From the NCBI RefSeq assembly GCF_009811315.1, contig NZ_BLID01000006.1, forward strand, positions 1 to 64,000: 64,000 bases of DNA, given 5' to 3'. This stretch comes from Vibrio atypicus (lineage in GTDB: Bacteria > Pseudomonadota > Gammaproteobacteria > Enterobacterales > Vibrionaceae). Each line of letters begins with the position of its first letter. Position 1 is the stretch's first letter. Made by a program: the position numbers and the translations under genes. This document shows, piece by piece, positions 29,104-38,679 of this stretch. Under the pieces are notes generated by a model. The model ran no database searches. It saw only the letters and a program-made list of their open reading frames with translations, and had not been told where the DNA came from.

Positions 29104-30897
29104 ATGAAGCACATTCGTAACTTTTCGATTATCGCCCACATCGACCATGGTAAGTCGACCCTATCTGACCGTTTGATCCAAGTTTGTGGTGGCTTAAGCG
29201 ACCGTGAAATGGCAGCTCAGGTTCTTGACTCAATGGACCTAGAGCGTGAACGCGGTATCACCATCAAATCTCAGAGTGTGACACTAAACTACACTGCAAA
29301 AGATGGTGAAACTTATCAACTTAACTTCATCGATACTCCTGGACACGTTGACTTCGCGTACGAAGTATCTCGTTCTCTAGCGGCGTGTGAAGGTGCGTTG
29401 CTTGTTGTCGATGCAGGTCAGGGTGTAGAAGCGCAAACTCTTGCAAACTGTTATACCGCGATTGAGATGGAGCTAGAGGTAGTGCCGATCCTAAACAAGA
29501 TCGACTTACCAGCAGCGGATCCAGAGCGTGTAGCAGAAGAAATTGAAGAAATCGTTGGTATCGACGCGATGGAAGCGACTCGATGCTCTGCGAAAACAGG
29601 TATTGGTGTTGACGATGTACTAGAAAACATCGTGTCTGCGATTCCTGCGCCTGAAGGTGATCCTGATGGCCCGCTACAAGCACTAATTATTGATTCTTGG
29701 TTTGATAACTACCTTGGTGTTGTTTCTCTTGTGCGCATTAAAAACGGCTCACTGAAGAAAAACGACAAGATCAAAGTAATGAGCACAGGCCAAGTTTGGG
29801 GCGTTGACCGTCTTGGTATCTTCACACCGAAGCAAGTGGATACTGAAGCACTGCGTACTGGCGAAGTTGGTTGGGTTGTATGTGGTATCAAAGATATCCT
29901 GGGTGCACCAGTAGGTGATACGCTGACTCTAGCGAAACATGGCTGTGAAACACCACTACCAGGCTTTAAAAAAGTAAAACCTCAGGTATACGCGGGTCTG
30001 TTCCCAGTATCTTCTGATGATTACGAAAACTTCCGTGACGCGCTAGGTAAGCTTAGCTTGAACGATGCTTCTCTATTCTATGAACCAGAGAACTCTGCAG
30101 CGCTTGGCTTTGGTTTCCGCTGTGGCTTCCTTGGTATGCTGCACATGGAGATCATTCAGGAGCGTCTAGAGCGTGAGTACGACTTAGACCTGATCACAAC
30201 TGCGCCAACGGTAGTTTACGAAGTTGAAGAAACCAACGGTAACTTACTGTATGTGGATAGCCCTGCAAAACTACCTGCAGTGAATGATATCGAAGAAATT
30301 CGTGAGCCAATCGCTCGCTGTAATATTCTTGTGCCGTCAGAGTACCTAGGTAACGTTATTACACTATGTGTTGAGAAGCGTGGTATTCAGGTTGATATGG
30401 TGTATCACGGCAACCAAGTAGCAGTGACTTACGATATCCCAATGGCAGAAGTGGTACTGGATTTCTTTGACCGTCTGAAATCAACATCTCGTGGTTATGC
30501 TTCACTGGACTACAACTTCCAGCGTTTTGAAGCATCGAATATGGTTCGTGTTGACGTACTTCTAAACGGTGACACGGTTGATGCACTAGCAATGATCACT
30601 CACAAAGATCAGTCTCAAACACGTGGTCGTCAGCTTGTTGAGAAGATGAAAGAGTTCATCCCTCGTCAGATGTTCGATATTGCGATTCAGGCTGCAATCG
30701 GTAACCACATCATCGCACGTTCGACAGTGAAACAGCTGCGTAAAAACGTAATCGCGAAATGTTACGGTGGTGACGTGAGCCGTAAGAAGAAACTTCTGAA
30801 GAAGCAGAAAGAAGGTAAGAAGCGTATGAAGCAGATCGGTAACGTTGAGCTGCCTCAAGAAGCGTTCCTTGCAATTCTGCACGTGGGCAAAGACTAG
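29104..30897 (+). CDS. lepA: Elongation factor 4 (LepA)
   Basis: LepA, 597 residues, a ribosome-binding translational GTPase. The GTP-binding motifs are AHIDHGKST (12-20), DTPGHVDF and NKIDLP; EF-G-like domains follow, and the LepA-specific C-terminal domain ends [18 protein letters not shown]. Length matches E. coli (599). The ribosome binding site is weak. It is upstream of lepB as in most gammaproteobacteria. Confidence 0.98.
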   Translation: MKHIRNFSIIAHIDHGKSTLSDRLIQVCGGLSDREMAAQVLDSMDLERERGITIKSQSVTLNYTAKDGETYQLNFIDTPGHVDFAYEVSRSLAACEGALLVVDAGQGVEAQTLANCYTAIEMELEVVPILNKIDLPAADPERVAEEIEEIVGIDAMEATRCSAKTGIGVDDVLENIVSAIPAPEGDPDGPLQALIIDSWFDNYLGVVSLVRIKNGSLKKNDKIKVMSTGQVWGVDRLGIFTPKQVDTEALRTGEVGWVVCGIKDILGAPVGDTLTLAKHGCETPLPGFKKVKPQVYAGLFPVSSDDYENFRDALGKLSLNDASLFYEPENSAALGFGFRCGFLGMLHMEIIQERLEREYDLDLITTAPTVVYEVEETNGNLLYVDSPAKLPAVNDIEEIREPIARCNILVPSEYLGNVITLCVEKRGIQVDMVYHGNQVAVTYDIPMAEVVLDFFDRLKSTSRGYASLDYNFQRFEASNMVRVDVLLNGDTVDALAMITHKDQSQTRGRQLVEKMKEFIPRQMFDIAIQAAIGNHIIARSTVKQLRKNVIAKCYGGDVSRKKKLLKKQKEGKKRMKQIGNVELPQEAFLAILHVGKD

Positions 30898-30948
30898 AGT
30901 TGAACTACTCTCACTCTGGTCTGTCATAAGACGTTAGATAGTAAAAAT

Positions 30949-30986
30949 AAGTGAAAGGGTTTCGGCTCTTTCACTTTCGTATTTTT
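30949..30986 (+). terminator. Hairpin between lepA and lepB
   Basis: Arms AAGTGAAAG (30949-30957) and CTTTCACTT (30968-30976) followed by TCGTATTTTT. The T run is displaced, so termination may be only partial. Confidence 0.55.
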
Positions 30987-31002
30987 GAGATAAGGGAAGT
31001 CA

Positions 31003-31899
31003 ATGGCGAATACATTTTCACTCATCCTAGTGATTGTTACCTTGGTAACCGGTGTTGTCTGGGTTCTAGAGAAGCTGGTTTTTGCAAAGAAACGCCAAGA
31101 AAAAGTGGCAGAAGTTGAAGCTCAAACTAACGGTTTAGATGCTGCTGTTGTTGAAAAAGTGAAGATGCAGCCGTGGTGGATTGAAAATAGCGTTTCAATT
31201 TTCCCTGTGATTGCAGCTGTACTCGTATTGCGTTCTTTTATCTACGAACCGTTTCAGATTCCATCAGGCTCAATGATGCCAACCCTGCTGGTGGGTGATT
31301 TCATCCTAGTAGAGAAGTATGCATATGGCTTGAAAGATCCAGTGTGGCGTACTCAGTTGGTTGAAACGGGCAAACCAGAGCGTGGCGATACGGTTGTCTT
31401 CAAATACCCTCCACAACCAAGTATTGATTACATTAAGCGTGTGGTTGGTTTACCGGGTGATACAGTACGCTATAGCAGCAAAAAAGAAATCTGCATTCAG
31501 TCTCCAGGTGAGACGAGTTGTAAACAAGTAAAACTATCGAATGTAGAAGAGAGTCAATTCATCCAAAATGGTATCCCGTTGATCCAACTGGACGAAAAGT
31601 TGGGTGAAGTTGGCCATCAAATTTTGGTTAATCCACTTCGTCGCGATCGTGTAGAGGCTTACGAACCTCGCAATGGTGTCAATGAGTGGGTGGTACCTGA
31701 AGGTCAGTATTTTGTGATGGGTGATAACCGTGACAACAGTGCTGACAGTCGTTACTGGGGCTTTGTCCCAGAAGCAAACCTGGTGGGTAAAGCGGTAGGC
31801 ATTTGGATCAGCTTTGAGTTTGAACGTGATGCAGACAGTATTTTACCTTCTTGGATTCCAACTGGTGTGCGTTTCAACCGCATCGGTGGTATTAACTAA
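31003..31899 (+). CDS. lepB: Signal peptidase I
   Basis: LepB, 298 residues, cleaves signal peptides of exported proteins in the periplasm. Two membrane segments (about 4-27 and 62-80) flank a short basic cytoplasmic loop. The catalytic serine S90 is in PSGSM and the general base K145 is in YIKRVVGLPGD; GDNRDNSADSRYWG is box E. The gene precedes rnc and era. Confidence 0.97.
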   Translation: MANTFSLILVIVTLVTGVVWVLEKLVFAKKRQEKVAEVEAQTNGLDAAVVEKVKMQPWWIENSVSIFPVIAAVLVLRSFIYEPFQIPSGSMMPTLLVGDFILVEKYAYGLKDPVWRTQLVETGKPERGDTVVFKYPPQPSIDYIKRVVGLPGDTVRYSSKKEICIQSPGETSCKQVKLSNVEESQFIQNGIPLIQLDEKLGEVGHQILVNPLRRDRVEAYEPRNGVNEWVVPEGQYFVMGDNRDNSADSRYWGFVPEANLVGKAVGIWISFEFERDADSILPSWIPTGVRFNRIGGIN

Positions 31900-31913
31900 C
31901 TTCTCTTCTCATA

Positions 31914-31937
31914 TGGAGTTGCCGAGTGGCGGCTCCA
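31914..31937 (+). promoter_or_regulatory. Hairpin in the leader of rnc
   Basis: TGGAGTTGCC (31914-31923) and GGCGGCTCCA (31928-31937) pair along their whole length (two G-T pairs) with a GAGT loop. It lies 37 bases before the rnc start codon. E. coli RNase III cuts a stem in its own leader, so a similar role is plausible. Confidence 0.5.
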
Positions 31938-31973
31938 ACTGTTCAGAGAATTAAAATAAATTAATGAGAGAGC

Positions 31974-32651
31974 ATGAATTCTCCTATTGCAAAACTAGAG
32001 AAGAAGATCGGCTATCAGTTTAATGATGCGGATCTTATCAGCTTAGCGTTGACACACCGTAGCGCTAATGGAAAACACAATGAGCGTCTTGAGTTTCTGG
32101 GCGATTCAATTTTAAGTTTTGTCGTTGCTGATGATCTTTATCACCGCTTCCCTAAAGTGAATGAAGGGGACATGAGCCGTATGCGTGCTACGTTAGTTCG
32201 TGGTCATACATTGGCAGAACTAGGTCGAGAATTCGAACTAGGAGATCACTTAAAATTAGGTCCAGGTGAATTGAAAAGTGGCGGCTTCCGTCGTGACTCT
32301 ATTCTTGCCGATGCTGTAGAAGCCATTATTGGTGCGGTTTACTTAGATAGTGATATCGAAGTGGTACGTGGCATCATTTTGAGTTGGTACAAGACTCGAC
32401 TTGACGCAATTAAGCCAGGCGTTTCGCAAAAAGATCCGAAAACTCGTCTTCAAGAGTTCCTTCAGGGTCGAAGAAATCCGCTGCCTGCGTACACAGTGAC
32501 TAATATTAAAGGTGAAGCACACAACCAAGAATTTACGGTTTCGTGTGAAGTGGCAGGTATTGGACAGCCTGTTATTGGTAAAGGCACCAGCCGCCGCAAG
32601 GCAGAACAAGCGGCTGCGGAATTAGCACTAGAGCAATTAACCAATGACTGA
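31974..32651 (+). CDS. rnc: Ribonuclease III
   Basis: RNase III, 225 residues, cleaves double-stranded RNA in rRNA processing and mRNA control. The catalytic signature ERLEFLGDS is at about 38-46 and the second acidic site ([13 protein letters not shown]) near 115. A double-stranded RNA-binding domain fills about 155-224. It overlaps era by 8 bases. Confidence 0.98.
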   Translation: MNSPIAKLEKKIGYQFNDADLISLALTHRSANGKHNERLEFLGDSILSFVVADDLYHRFPKVNEGDMSRMRATLVRGHTLAELGREFELGDHLKLGPGELKSGGFRRDSILADAVEAIIGAVYLDSDIEVVRGIILSWYKTRLDAIKPGVSQKDPKTRLQEFLQGRRNPLPAYTVTNIKGEAHNQEFTVSCEVAGIGQPVIGKGTSRRKAEQAAAELALEQLTND

Positions 32652-33621
32652 TTCAACAGACAACAACGAATTTGATATCGATGCGTTTTTCTCATCGAGC
32701 AGCGAGCCAGTAAGTACGCCAGAAAACCAGCATTGTGGTTTTGTTGCGATAGTTGGCCGACCAAACGTAGGTAAATCGACACTACTGAACCGTATTCTAG
32801 GTCAGAAGATCTCGATCACATCACGCAAGCCTCAAACAACTCGTCACCGCATTATGGGTGTTGATACAGAAGGGGATTACCAGGCTATCTACGTAGATAC
32901 TCCAGGTCTCCATATTGAAGAGAAGCGTGCGATTAACCGTTTGATGAACCGTGCAGCAAACTCATCTCTAAGTGATGTAAACCTGGTTTTCTTCTTAGTC
33001 GATGGTACCCACTGGACCAATGATGATGAGATGGTGCTGACTAAACTACAAAAAGCGAACTTCCCTGTTGTCCTATGTGTAAACAAAGTAGACAACGTTC
33101 AAGATCGCAACGATGTTATGTTGCACATGATGGATATGTCGAAGAAGATGGACTTCGTGGATGTTGTGCCAATCTCAGCGAAACACGGCAAAAACATTGA
33201 TGTACTTCGTAAGCATGTACGTGAACATCTTCCAAAAGCGACGCACCACTTCCCAGAAGAGTATGTGACTGATCGTTCTCAGCGTTTCATGGCATCAGAG
33301 ATTGTACGTGAGAAACTGATGCGTTTTACCGGTGAGGAGTTACCATACTCAGTGACGGTTGAGATTGAACGTTTCGATTACAACCCTGAAACTGATGGCT
33401 TCCACATTAATGCCTTAATTCTTGTTGAACGTAACGGTCAGAAGAAAATGGTTATCGGCAAAGGCGGTGAGAAGATCAAGACAATTGGTCGTGAAGCACG
33501 TCTAGATATGGAAGAACTGTTTGGCCGTAAGGTTTACCTAGAAACTTGGGTTAAAGTGAAATCTGGCTGGGCTGATGATGAGCGAGCACTACGCTCACTA
33601 GGCTACATCGACGATTTATAA
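32644..33621 (+). CDS. era: GTPase Era
   Basis: Era, 325 residues, an essential GTPase in 16S rRNA maturation and 30S assembly. G1 is GRPNVGKST (38-46), G3 is DTPGLH, G4 is NKVD; a KH RNA-binding domain with [13 protein letters not shown] follows. The N-terminus is about 25 residues longer than E. coli Era and acidic. The overlap with rnc indicates translational coupling. Confidence 0.97.
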   Translation: MTDSTDNNEFDIDAFFSSSSEPVSTPENQHCGFVAIVGRPNVGKSTLLNRILGQKISITSRKPQTTRHRIMGVDTEGDYQAIYVDTPGLHIEEKRAINRLMNRAANSSLSDVNLVFFLVDGTHWTNDDEMVLTKLQKANFPVVLCVNKVDNVQDRNDVMLHMMDMSKKMDFVDVVPISAKHGKNIDVLRKHVREHLPKATHHFPEEYVTDRSQRFMASEIVREKLMRFTGEELPYSVTVEIERFDYNPETDGFHINALILVERNGQKKMVIGKGGEKIKTIGREARLDMEELFGRKVYLETWVKVKSGWADDERALRSLGYIDDL

Positions 33622-33663
33622 GGTGCGAGAAGCGACACTGCTTCGCTCCGAGTCATCATGAAT

Positions 33664-33688
33664 AAAAGGGGCCGTTGGCTCCTTTTTT
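33664..33688 (+). terminator. Terminator between era and recO
   Basis: AAAAGGGGCC (33664-33673) and GGCTCCTTTT (33677-33686) pair with one G-T pair, loop GTT, and end in a T run. Confidence 0.8.
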
Positions 33689-33703
33689 GTATTAGAAGGT
33701 CAT

Positions 33704-34426
33704 ATGTCATCAGAAGGCTTACAACGCTGCTTTGTACTGAACCGTCGCCCTTACAGTGAATCAAGTTTGATTCTAGACGTGTTTAGTGAAGAGTATGGGC
33801 GCATTACCCTGATGTCGAAAGGGGCGCGCAGTAAGCGATCCAACCTAAAGGGGGCGCTGCAACCTTTTACCCCTCTATTGCTGAAATGGTCTGGTAATGG
33901 TTCGATGAAGACCTTAAGACAAGCCGAGCCGATCAGCTTAGGTCTGCCACTGTCAGGAATTAACCTTTATTCAGCAATGTATGTGAATGAGCTAATAGGA
34001 CGGGTGTTGATGGCGGAAGTGGCCATGCCTGCACTTTTCCACGATTATTTGCATGCGCTTACCGAGTTGGCGCAAAGTGATAACCCTGAACCTGCCTTAA
34101 GGCGCTTTGAACTCGCATTGTTATCCGCAATGGGGTATGGCGTGGATTTCTTAAACTGTGCCGGGAGTGGGGAGCCTATAGACCCTAAAATGACGTACAG
34201 ATATCGAGAGCAGAAAGGGTTTATTGCGTCAGTTCGTCATGACAATTTAACCTTTTTAGGTGATGAGTTGATCGCGATTAGCGAACGACGCTTTACCACA
34301 AAAGAACAACTTAAAGCGGCAAAACGCTTTACACGTATAGCCTTAAAGCCGTATCTTGGCGGCAAACCATTAAAAAGCAGGGAACTCTTTATTACCATGG
34401 TTCCCAAACGGAGTATTGGAAAATGA
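33704..34426 (+). CDS. recO: DNA repair protein RecO
   Basis: RecO, 240 residues, loads RecA onto SSB-coated single-stranded DNA with RecR. An N-terminal OB fold (about 1-80; [22 protein letters not shown] region) is followed by a helical domain. The zinc-finger cysteines of some RecO proteins are missing, as in E. coli. Its stop overlaps the pdxJ start (ATGA). Confidence 0.95.
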   Translation: MSSEGLQRCFVLNRRPYSESSLILDVFSEEYGRITLMSKGARSKRSNLKGALQPFTPLLLKWSGNGSMKTLRQAEPISLGLPLSGINLYSAMYVNELIGRVLMAEVAMPALFHDYLHALTELAQSDNPEPALRRFELALLSAMGYGVDFLNCAGSGEPIDPKMTYRYREQKGFIASVRHDNLTFLGDELIAISERRFTTKEQLKAAKRFTRIALKPYLGGKPLKSRELFITMVPKRSIGK

Positions 34427-35154
34427 GCTCAATCTATTTAGGTGTCAATATCGACCACATTGCAACTTTACGTAACGCGCGTGGCACTAAATACCCAGAT
34501 CCTGTTCATGCTGCAGAAGTCGCTGAACGTGCCGGAGCTGATGGTATTACGATTCACTTACGTGAAGATCGTCGCCATATTAACGATCGTGATGTGCGCA
34601 TTCTCCGTGAAACACTTCAAACTCGTATGAACCTTGAAATGGCGGTGACTGATGAAATGGTCGAGATCGCTCTGCAGACTCAACCTGAGTACGTGTGCCT
34701 AGTGCCAGAAAAGCGTGAAGAGCTCACTACAGAAGGTGGTCTAGATGTGGTTGGCCAGCTTGAAAAAGTAAAAGCAGCAACGCAAAAACTGGGTGCCGCA
34801 GGTATTAAAGTTTCTTTATTTATCGATGCTGACCGCGAACAGATCTCTGCCGCTAAAGAGTGTGGTGCGCCATTTATTGAACTTCACACTGGTCACTATG
34901 CTGATGCAGAAACAGAAGAAGATCAGCAAGATGAGCTGAAAAAGATCGCTGCGGGAGCAAGTTACGCTGATGATCTAGGTATTACTGTTAATGCTGGTCA
35001 TGGCTTGACTTACCACAACGTTGCGGCCATTGCAGCTATCCCTGAAATCTATGAGCTAAACATTGGTCACTCTATTATTGGCCGTGCTGCATTTGACGGC
35101 TTGCACAAAGCGGTTGCTGATATGAAAGCCGTTATGGTTGCCGCTCGTAAATAG
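34423..35154 (+). CDS. pdxJ: Pyridoxine 5'-phosphate synthase
   Basis: PdxJ, 243 residues, condenses 1-deoxyxylulose 5-phosphate with 3-amino-2-oxopropyl phosphate to form pyridoxine 5'-phosphate. Seen are [15 protein letters not shown] (5-19), [27 protein letters not shown] and [11 protein letters not shown]. The gene is overlapped by recO and followed 5 bases later by acpS, the common order. Confidence 0.98.
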   Translation: MSSIYLGVNIDHIATLRNARGTKYPDPVHAAEVAERAGADGITIHLREDRRHINDRDVRILRETLQTRMNLEMAVTDEMVEIALQTQPEYVCLVPEKREELTTEGGLDVVGQLEKVKAATQKLGAAGIKVSLFIDADREQISAAKECGAPFIELHTGHYADAETEEDQQDELKKIAAGASYADDLGITVNAGHGLTYHNVAAIAAIPEIYELNIGHSIIGRAAFDGLHKAVADMKAVMVAARK

Positions 35155-35159
35155 TCTTT

Positions 35160-35540
35160 ATGCCAATTGTAGGACTAGGAACTGATATTGCGGAAATCGA
35201 GCGTGTTGAGAAAGCTCTCGCACGCTCAGGGGAACCCTTTGCGAAACGAATTCTGACAGAGAATGAATATCAACGCTTCCAAACTTTGAAGCAACAAGGG
35301 CGTTTTTTAGCCAAACGGTTTGCTGCAAAGGAAGCCGCTTCGAAAGCACTTGGGACAGGAATCGCTCTAGGAGTCACGTTTCATGACTTTAATATCAGCA
35401 ATGATGAGCATGGTGCACCATTGCTTGAGCTAGGCAATAAAGCCTTAGAAATAGCGACAGCTAAAGGGGTGAAACACATTCATTTATCGATTTCTGATGA
35501 GCGGCACTATGCTGTCGCAACAGTGATTTTGGAACAATAA
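35160..35540 (+). CDS. acpS: Holo-[acyl-carrier-protein] synthase
   Basis: AcpS, 126 residues, transfers 4'-phosphopantetheine from CoA to acyl carrier protein. The conserved magnesium-binding [12 protein letters not shown] (5-16) and [15 protein letters not shown] (about 56-70) are both present. It is the last gene of the lepA-acpS cluster; a terminator overlaps its stop codon. Confidence 0.97.
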   Translation: MPIVGLGTDIAEIERVEKALARSGEPFAKRILTENEYQRFQTLKQQGRFLAKRFAAKEAASKALGTGIALGVTFHDFNISNDEHGAPLLELGNKALEIATAKGVKHIHLSISDERHYAVATVILEQ

Positions 35541-35564
35541 GCGACTTATCGTCGCTTTTTTTAT
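35539..35564 (+). terminator. acpS terminator
   Basis: AAGCGAC (35539-35545) and GTCGCTT (35551-35557), loop TTATC, followed by a T run. The stem begins within the stop codon. Confidence 0.9.
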
Positions 35565-35613
35565 GTTTTGCGTAATATTTTAGCATTTGCTTTATAACAC
35601 TTTCGTTTGTTAT

Positions 35614-35631
35614 TGGTATACTTGTAAGTAT
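35614..35631 (+). promoter_or_regulatory. Extended -10 promoter with overlapping inverted repeat
   Basis: TGGTATACT gives TG-n-TATACT, an extended -10 element, about 60 bases before the channel gene. An inverted repeat ATACTT-GT-AAGTAT (35618-35631) overlaps it and could be an operator. No good -35 box is seen at the right distance, which fits an extended -10 promoter that may need an activator. Confidence 0.45.
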
Positions 35632-35683
35632 TCAAAATAATTATAAATCGAACACTATTGTCTAGACACAAGGACAGCAGTAT

Positions 35684-36997
35684 ATGACCAATAGAACGAT
35701 TGAATTAACGATTCGCAGTGTGCTCTTTGTTGGAGCGTTGAGCGGGAGCTTTGCTTCTCAAGCTTTTGACTATTCAGTATCAGGCTTTGGTACTTTAGGC
35801 TATACCTATAATAGCGAAAGTGACCTTGCTTACCGTCGAGATATTACCCATCCAGTAGAAAAAGATAGCCAAGGAAGCTTCGGTATCGACTCCAACCTTG
35901 GTTTACAGTTTGATGGCAACTTTAATAGGCAGTGGTCAGCAACCGTACAACTCCTTCTTGATAAGAGTGTTGAGTATAACCTGGACACATTAACTGAGTT
36001 CGCCTTTGTTCGATATTCTCCCAATGCCAGTTGGGACTTTCGTGCAGGACGTGTCGGGGTGAGTGCATATGCAGCCGCGAATAGTCGTCATATTGATTAT
36101 GCCCATCTCTGGGTTCGCCCTCCTCAAGAACTCTATGGTGGTGTTGTGTTCAATTCCTTGGATGGAATTGGCGCAACCTACTACTCCAATAACCCCAACT
36201 TTAATTGGCAGGCGACGATTGAATATGGTCGAAACCAGCAAATGGGTGAGATCCCTATTTCCAGTGAAGAGTATTCAACAGATATTGAAAATGTCTTCAG
36301 CTTATCATTAGAAGCAGATAAAGGGCCTTGGAAATGGCAAGTTTCCTACGCTCACATTGGTTCTTTGACGGTCGATCATGGCGAGGGTGTGACAGCGCTT
36401 CAGCAGGGAATTGAAGGGCTAGCAAACAATACTCTTTTAGCCTCATTTTTTCCGAATATTGTCGCCGATGCTAACCTTGCCTCCGAATTGGTTACCGTTA
36501 AGGATGACCAAGTTAGTTACTTTCAAGGGGCGGTCAATTATTTTGATGGCAGTTGGACTCTGCAATCTGAACTGTTTCAAATTAACGCTAAGAAAGACTC
36601 TGTACCACAAGGTTATGGGGGGTACGCGCTACTTGGGCGAACATTCTCAAACTTTACTCCTTATGTGATGTACGGCCGATTCAAACCAACAACAGACTAC
36701 TACCAATCGGATCAAGACTGGAGCTCTATTGGTGCCTTGGCAGGAGCGCAAGCCGGAGAGCAAGCGAGACAACTTCAGCATGGTGCTGGAGCCGCAATCA
36801 ATTCTGTTCGTATCGACCAAGCGAGCTATTCGATAGGTGTTCGCTGGGATGTTTCCTCTCAAATTGCAATCAAAGCACAAATTGATCATGTGACAATCAA
36901 CCCTTATGGCTATGGGTTGTGGGCATCTTCCGTAGAAGATATTAGTCAAAGTATGGATGTACAAGTGTACACCCTGAACATGAACTTTATTTTTTAG
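35684..36997 (+). CDS. Outer-membrane porin-like protein
   Basis: A 437-residue predicted beta-barrel. An N-terminal signal peptide ends near ASQA (about 24-27); the mature part alternates hydrophobic and polar residues with many aromatic girdle residues (Tyr, Trp) and ends in Phe, the usual outer-membrane signal (MNMNFIF). It looks like the trimeric-porin or DcaP-like groups but I cannot name the family. It is 9 bases upstream of a periplasmic protein gene and then a diguanylate cyclase, so the three form an operon. The barrel may admit the ligand sensed by the partners. Confidence 0.75.
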   Translation: MTNRTIELTIRSVLFVGALSGSFASQAFDYSVSGFGTLGYTYNSESDLAYRRDITHPVEKDSQGSFGIDSNLGLQFDGNFNRQWSATVQLLLDKSVEYNLDTLTEFAFVRYSPNASWDFRAGRVGVSAYAAANSRHIDYAHLWVRPPQELYGGVVFNSLDGIGATYYSNNPNFNWQATIEYGRNQQMGEIPISSEEYSTDIENVFSLSLEADKGPWKWQVSYAHIGSLTVDHGEGVTALQQGIEGLANNTLLASFFPNIVADANLASELVTVKDDQVSYFQGAVNYFDGSWTLQSELFQINAKKDSVPQGYGGYALLGRTFSNFTPYVMYGRFKPTTDYYQSDQDWSSIGALAGAQAGEQARQLQHGAGAAINSVRIDQASYSIGVRWDVSSQIAIKAQIDHVTINPYGYGLWASSVEDISQSMDVQVYTLNMNFIF

Positions 36998-37006
36998 GAG
37001 GATGAT

Positions 37007-37417
37007 ATGAGAATTTTATGCCTCCTAATTTTGCTAGTTTCTAGCTCTGTTTACGCAGATTTATATATTGTTGTGAATGAGAAAAGTGCGATCGAAGAAT
37101 TTGAGATTGATGACATTGCGGATGTTTATCTAGGTAGAAAGAAAACCTTGGGTTCGACCTATATTAACCAAGTACTAGACCGTACAGGTGAAGACCGTCG
37201 TCGCTTTTTTAGAACGGTTACGAACATGAGAGAAAGTCAGGTGAACGCTTATTGGGCTAAACTTAAGTTTTCAGGAAGTATGCGAGCACCTGAAGAGGTT
37301 GATTCTAATCAATTACTATTAGAGAAAATTATTGATAACCCTATGGCGATTGGCTATATGACCGAATTGCCCCCCCAAAACTCTGGAGTTAAGGTCGCTT
37401 TACAAATAGATGAATAG
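37007..37417 (+). CDS. Small periplasmic PstS-like binding protein
   Basis: A 136-residue exported protein; signal peptide 1-17 ending VYA, then DLYIVVN. The mature part resembles a half-size phosphate-binding-like protein (often annotated phosphate ABC transporter substrate-binding): IDDIADVYLGRKKTL, then FFRTVTNM, W254-like AYWAKLKFSG, and NPMAIGYM near the C-terminus (about 111-118). No transport permease or ATPase is nearby. It overlaps the start of the diguanylate cyclase by 8 bases, so a sensory rather than a transport role is likely. Ligand unknown. Confidence 0.72.
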   Translation: MRILCLLILLVSSSVYADLYIVVNEKSAIEEFEIDDIADVYLGRKKTLGSTYINQVLDRTGEDRRRFFRTVTNMRESQVNAYWAKLKFSGSMRAPEEVDSNQLLLEKIIDNPMAIGYMTELPPQNSGVKVALQIDE

Positions 37418-38666
37418 GTCAAAGCTAAACTCACTATCGAATAAGTTACTGAAAGCGATTACGCTTTTAGCCCTTTTTTATCTAGTGATTATATTGCTAC
37501 TCATGATCCCAGTTGGTTTCGCCCAGGCTGATAAAAACCACAAAGAGTTGGAGCATAAACTGGTGCTTTCTCTGTCGGGATCTGCAGCAATTGCCCTATA
37601 TGTGAACAATGATGAGATTGCTGAAGAGGTGATCTCTGCATTACTACTGCATGAAGAAATTGATGCAGTAAAGCTTGAAAGTGATGAAGGTATTGCTTTC
37701 GCTTCGAATCACTTGGTCGTTGAAGAGGAGAATTTATGGGAGCATGCCAATAAGTATCGCCTTTATTCCCCTACTGATGGAGAACCATTGGGTGCTATCT
37801 ATATTCATAATAAGCATGCGGCCTTACAACAAAAAGCACTGGATAGAGTCTTTAATCAAGTATTGTTCATTCTCGTACAGTTTTTAGTTACCGTGATTGC
37901 ATTGATCTTGGTATTCAATCGCACAATCGGGCGACCTCTCACGGCATTAGCGGATACCCTATACTCCACAACACCGGAAGACCCGAAAAATATCCCTATA
38001 GATAACGACAACCGTAATAATGAACTTGGTGTTGTTGTGCATAGTGTAAATACGTTTATCGAAAACTCGCGTCAAGCGATAAAGCGTGAGCGTGAGTTAC
38101 GATCACAAATAGAACACTGGGAACATTACTATCGCAACTTGGCTGAACAAGATATTTTGACCGGTCTAAAAAATCGACTTGGCTGTGAAAAATATGTCAA
38201 TCAAGCATCGAAGAGCTGCGAGTACATAGCACTACTCTTGGTTGACTTAGATGGCTTTAAAGCTGTTAATGACACCTATGGTCATGCAGCCGGTGATTTG
38301 ATTCTAACGGAACTCGCCAGTCGTTTATCTTCTCTGCAGGCAAAGAGTAATGTACCTGGCGTTGTTGGTCGTATTGGAGGGGATGAATTTGTTGTTTACT
38401 TGGTGCTGCAACAGAATGATCATGAATTATTGACTCAGGTCGCTACTCATATAATTGAGTTGGCTAATCGTCCTGCTACCTATAATGGGCATACGATTAA
38501 AGTAGGCTGCAGCGTGGGTATAGCTGTGCAGCCAAGTACTGGAATTGAAATCGAAAGATTGCTTCATCGAGCCGATAGAGCCATGTATCGAGTAAAAGAA
38601 GAAGGTAAGAACAACTATCAGTTCTTCCACGGCGAGCGACAGGCCCGCGTGGAAAAAATGGATTAG
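37410..38666 (+). CDS. Membrane diguanylate cyclase (GGDEF)
   Basis: A 418-residue sensor enzyme expected to make c-di-GMP from two GTP. Membrane segments are at about 15-36 and 148-170, bounding a periplasmic domain of some 110 residues; a HAMP-like linker and coiled coil (about 171-240) lead to a GGDEF domain (about 245-408). The active site is RIGGDEF with GGDEF at 323-327, and DLDGFKAVND carries the metal-binding aspartate. The RxxD inhibitory site expected 5 residues before GGDEF is absent. The layout is like YfiN/TpbB. It overlaps the upstream periplasmic protein gene. Confidence 0.88.
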   Translation: MNRSKLNSLSNKLLKAITLLALFYLVIILLLMIPVGFAQADKNHKELEHKLVLSLSGSAAIALYVNNDEIAEEVISALLLHEEIDAVKLESDEGIAFASNHLVVEEENLWEHANKYRLYSPTDGEPLGAIYIHNKHAALQQKALDRVFNQVLFILVQFLVTVIALILVFNRTIGRPLTALADTLYSTTPEDPKNIPIDNDNRNNELGVVVHSVNTFIENSRQAIKRERELRSQIEHWEHYYRNLAEQDILTGLKNRLGCEKYVNQASKSCEYIALLLVDLDGFKAVNDTYGHAAGDLILTELASRLSSLQAKSNVPGVVGRIGGDEFVVYLVLQQNDHELLTQVATHIIELANRPATYNGHTIKVGCSVGIAVQPSTGIEIERLLHRADRAMYRVKEEGKNNYQFFHGERQARVEKMD

Positions 38667-38679
38667 TCATTCAATGGGT

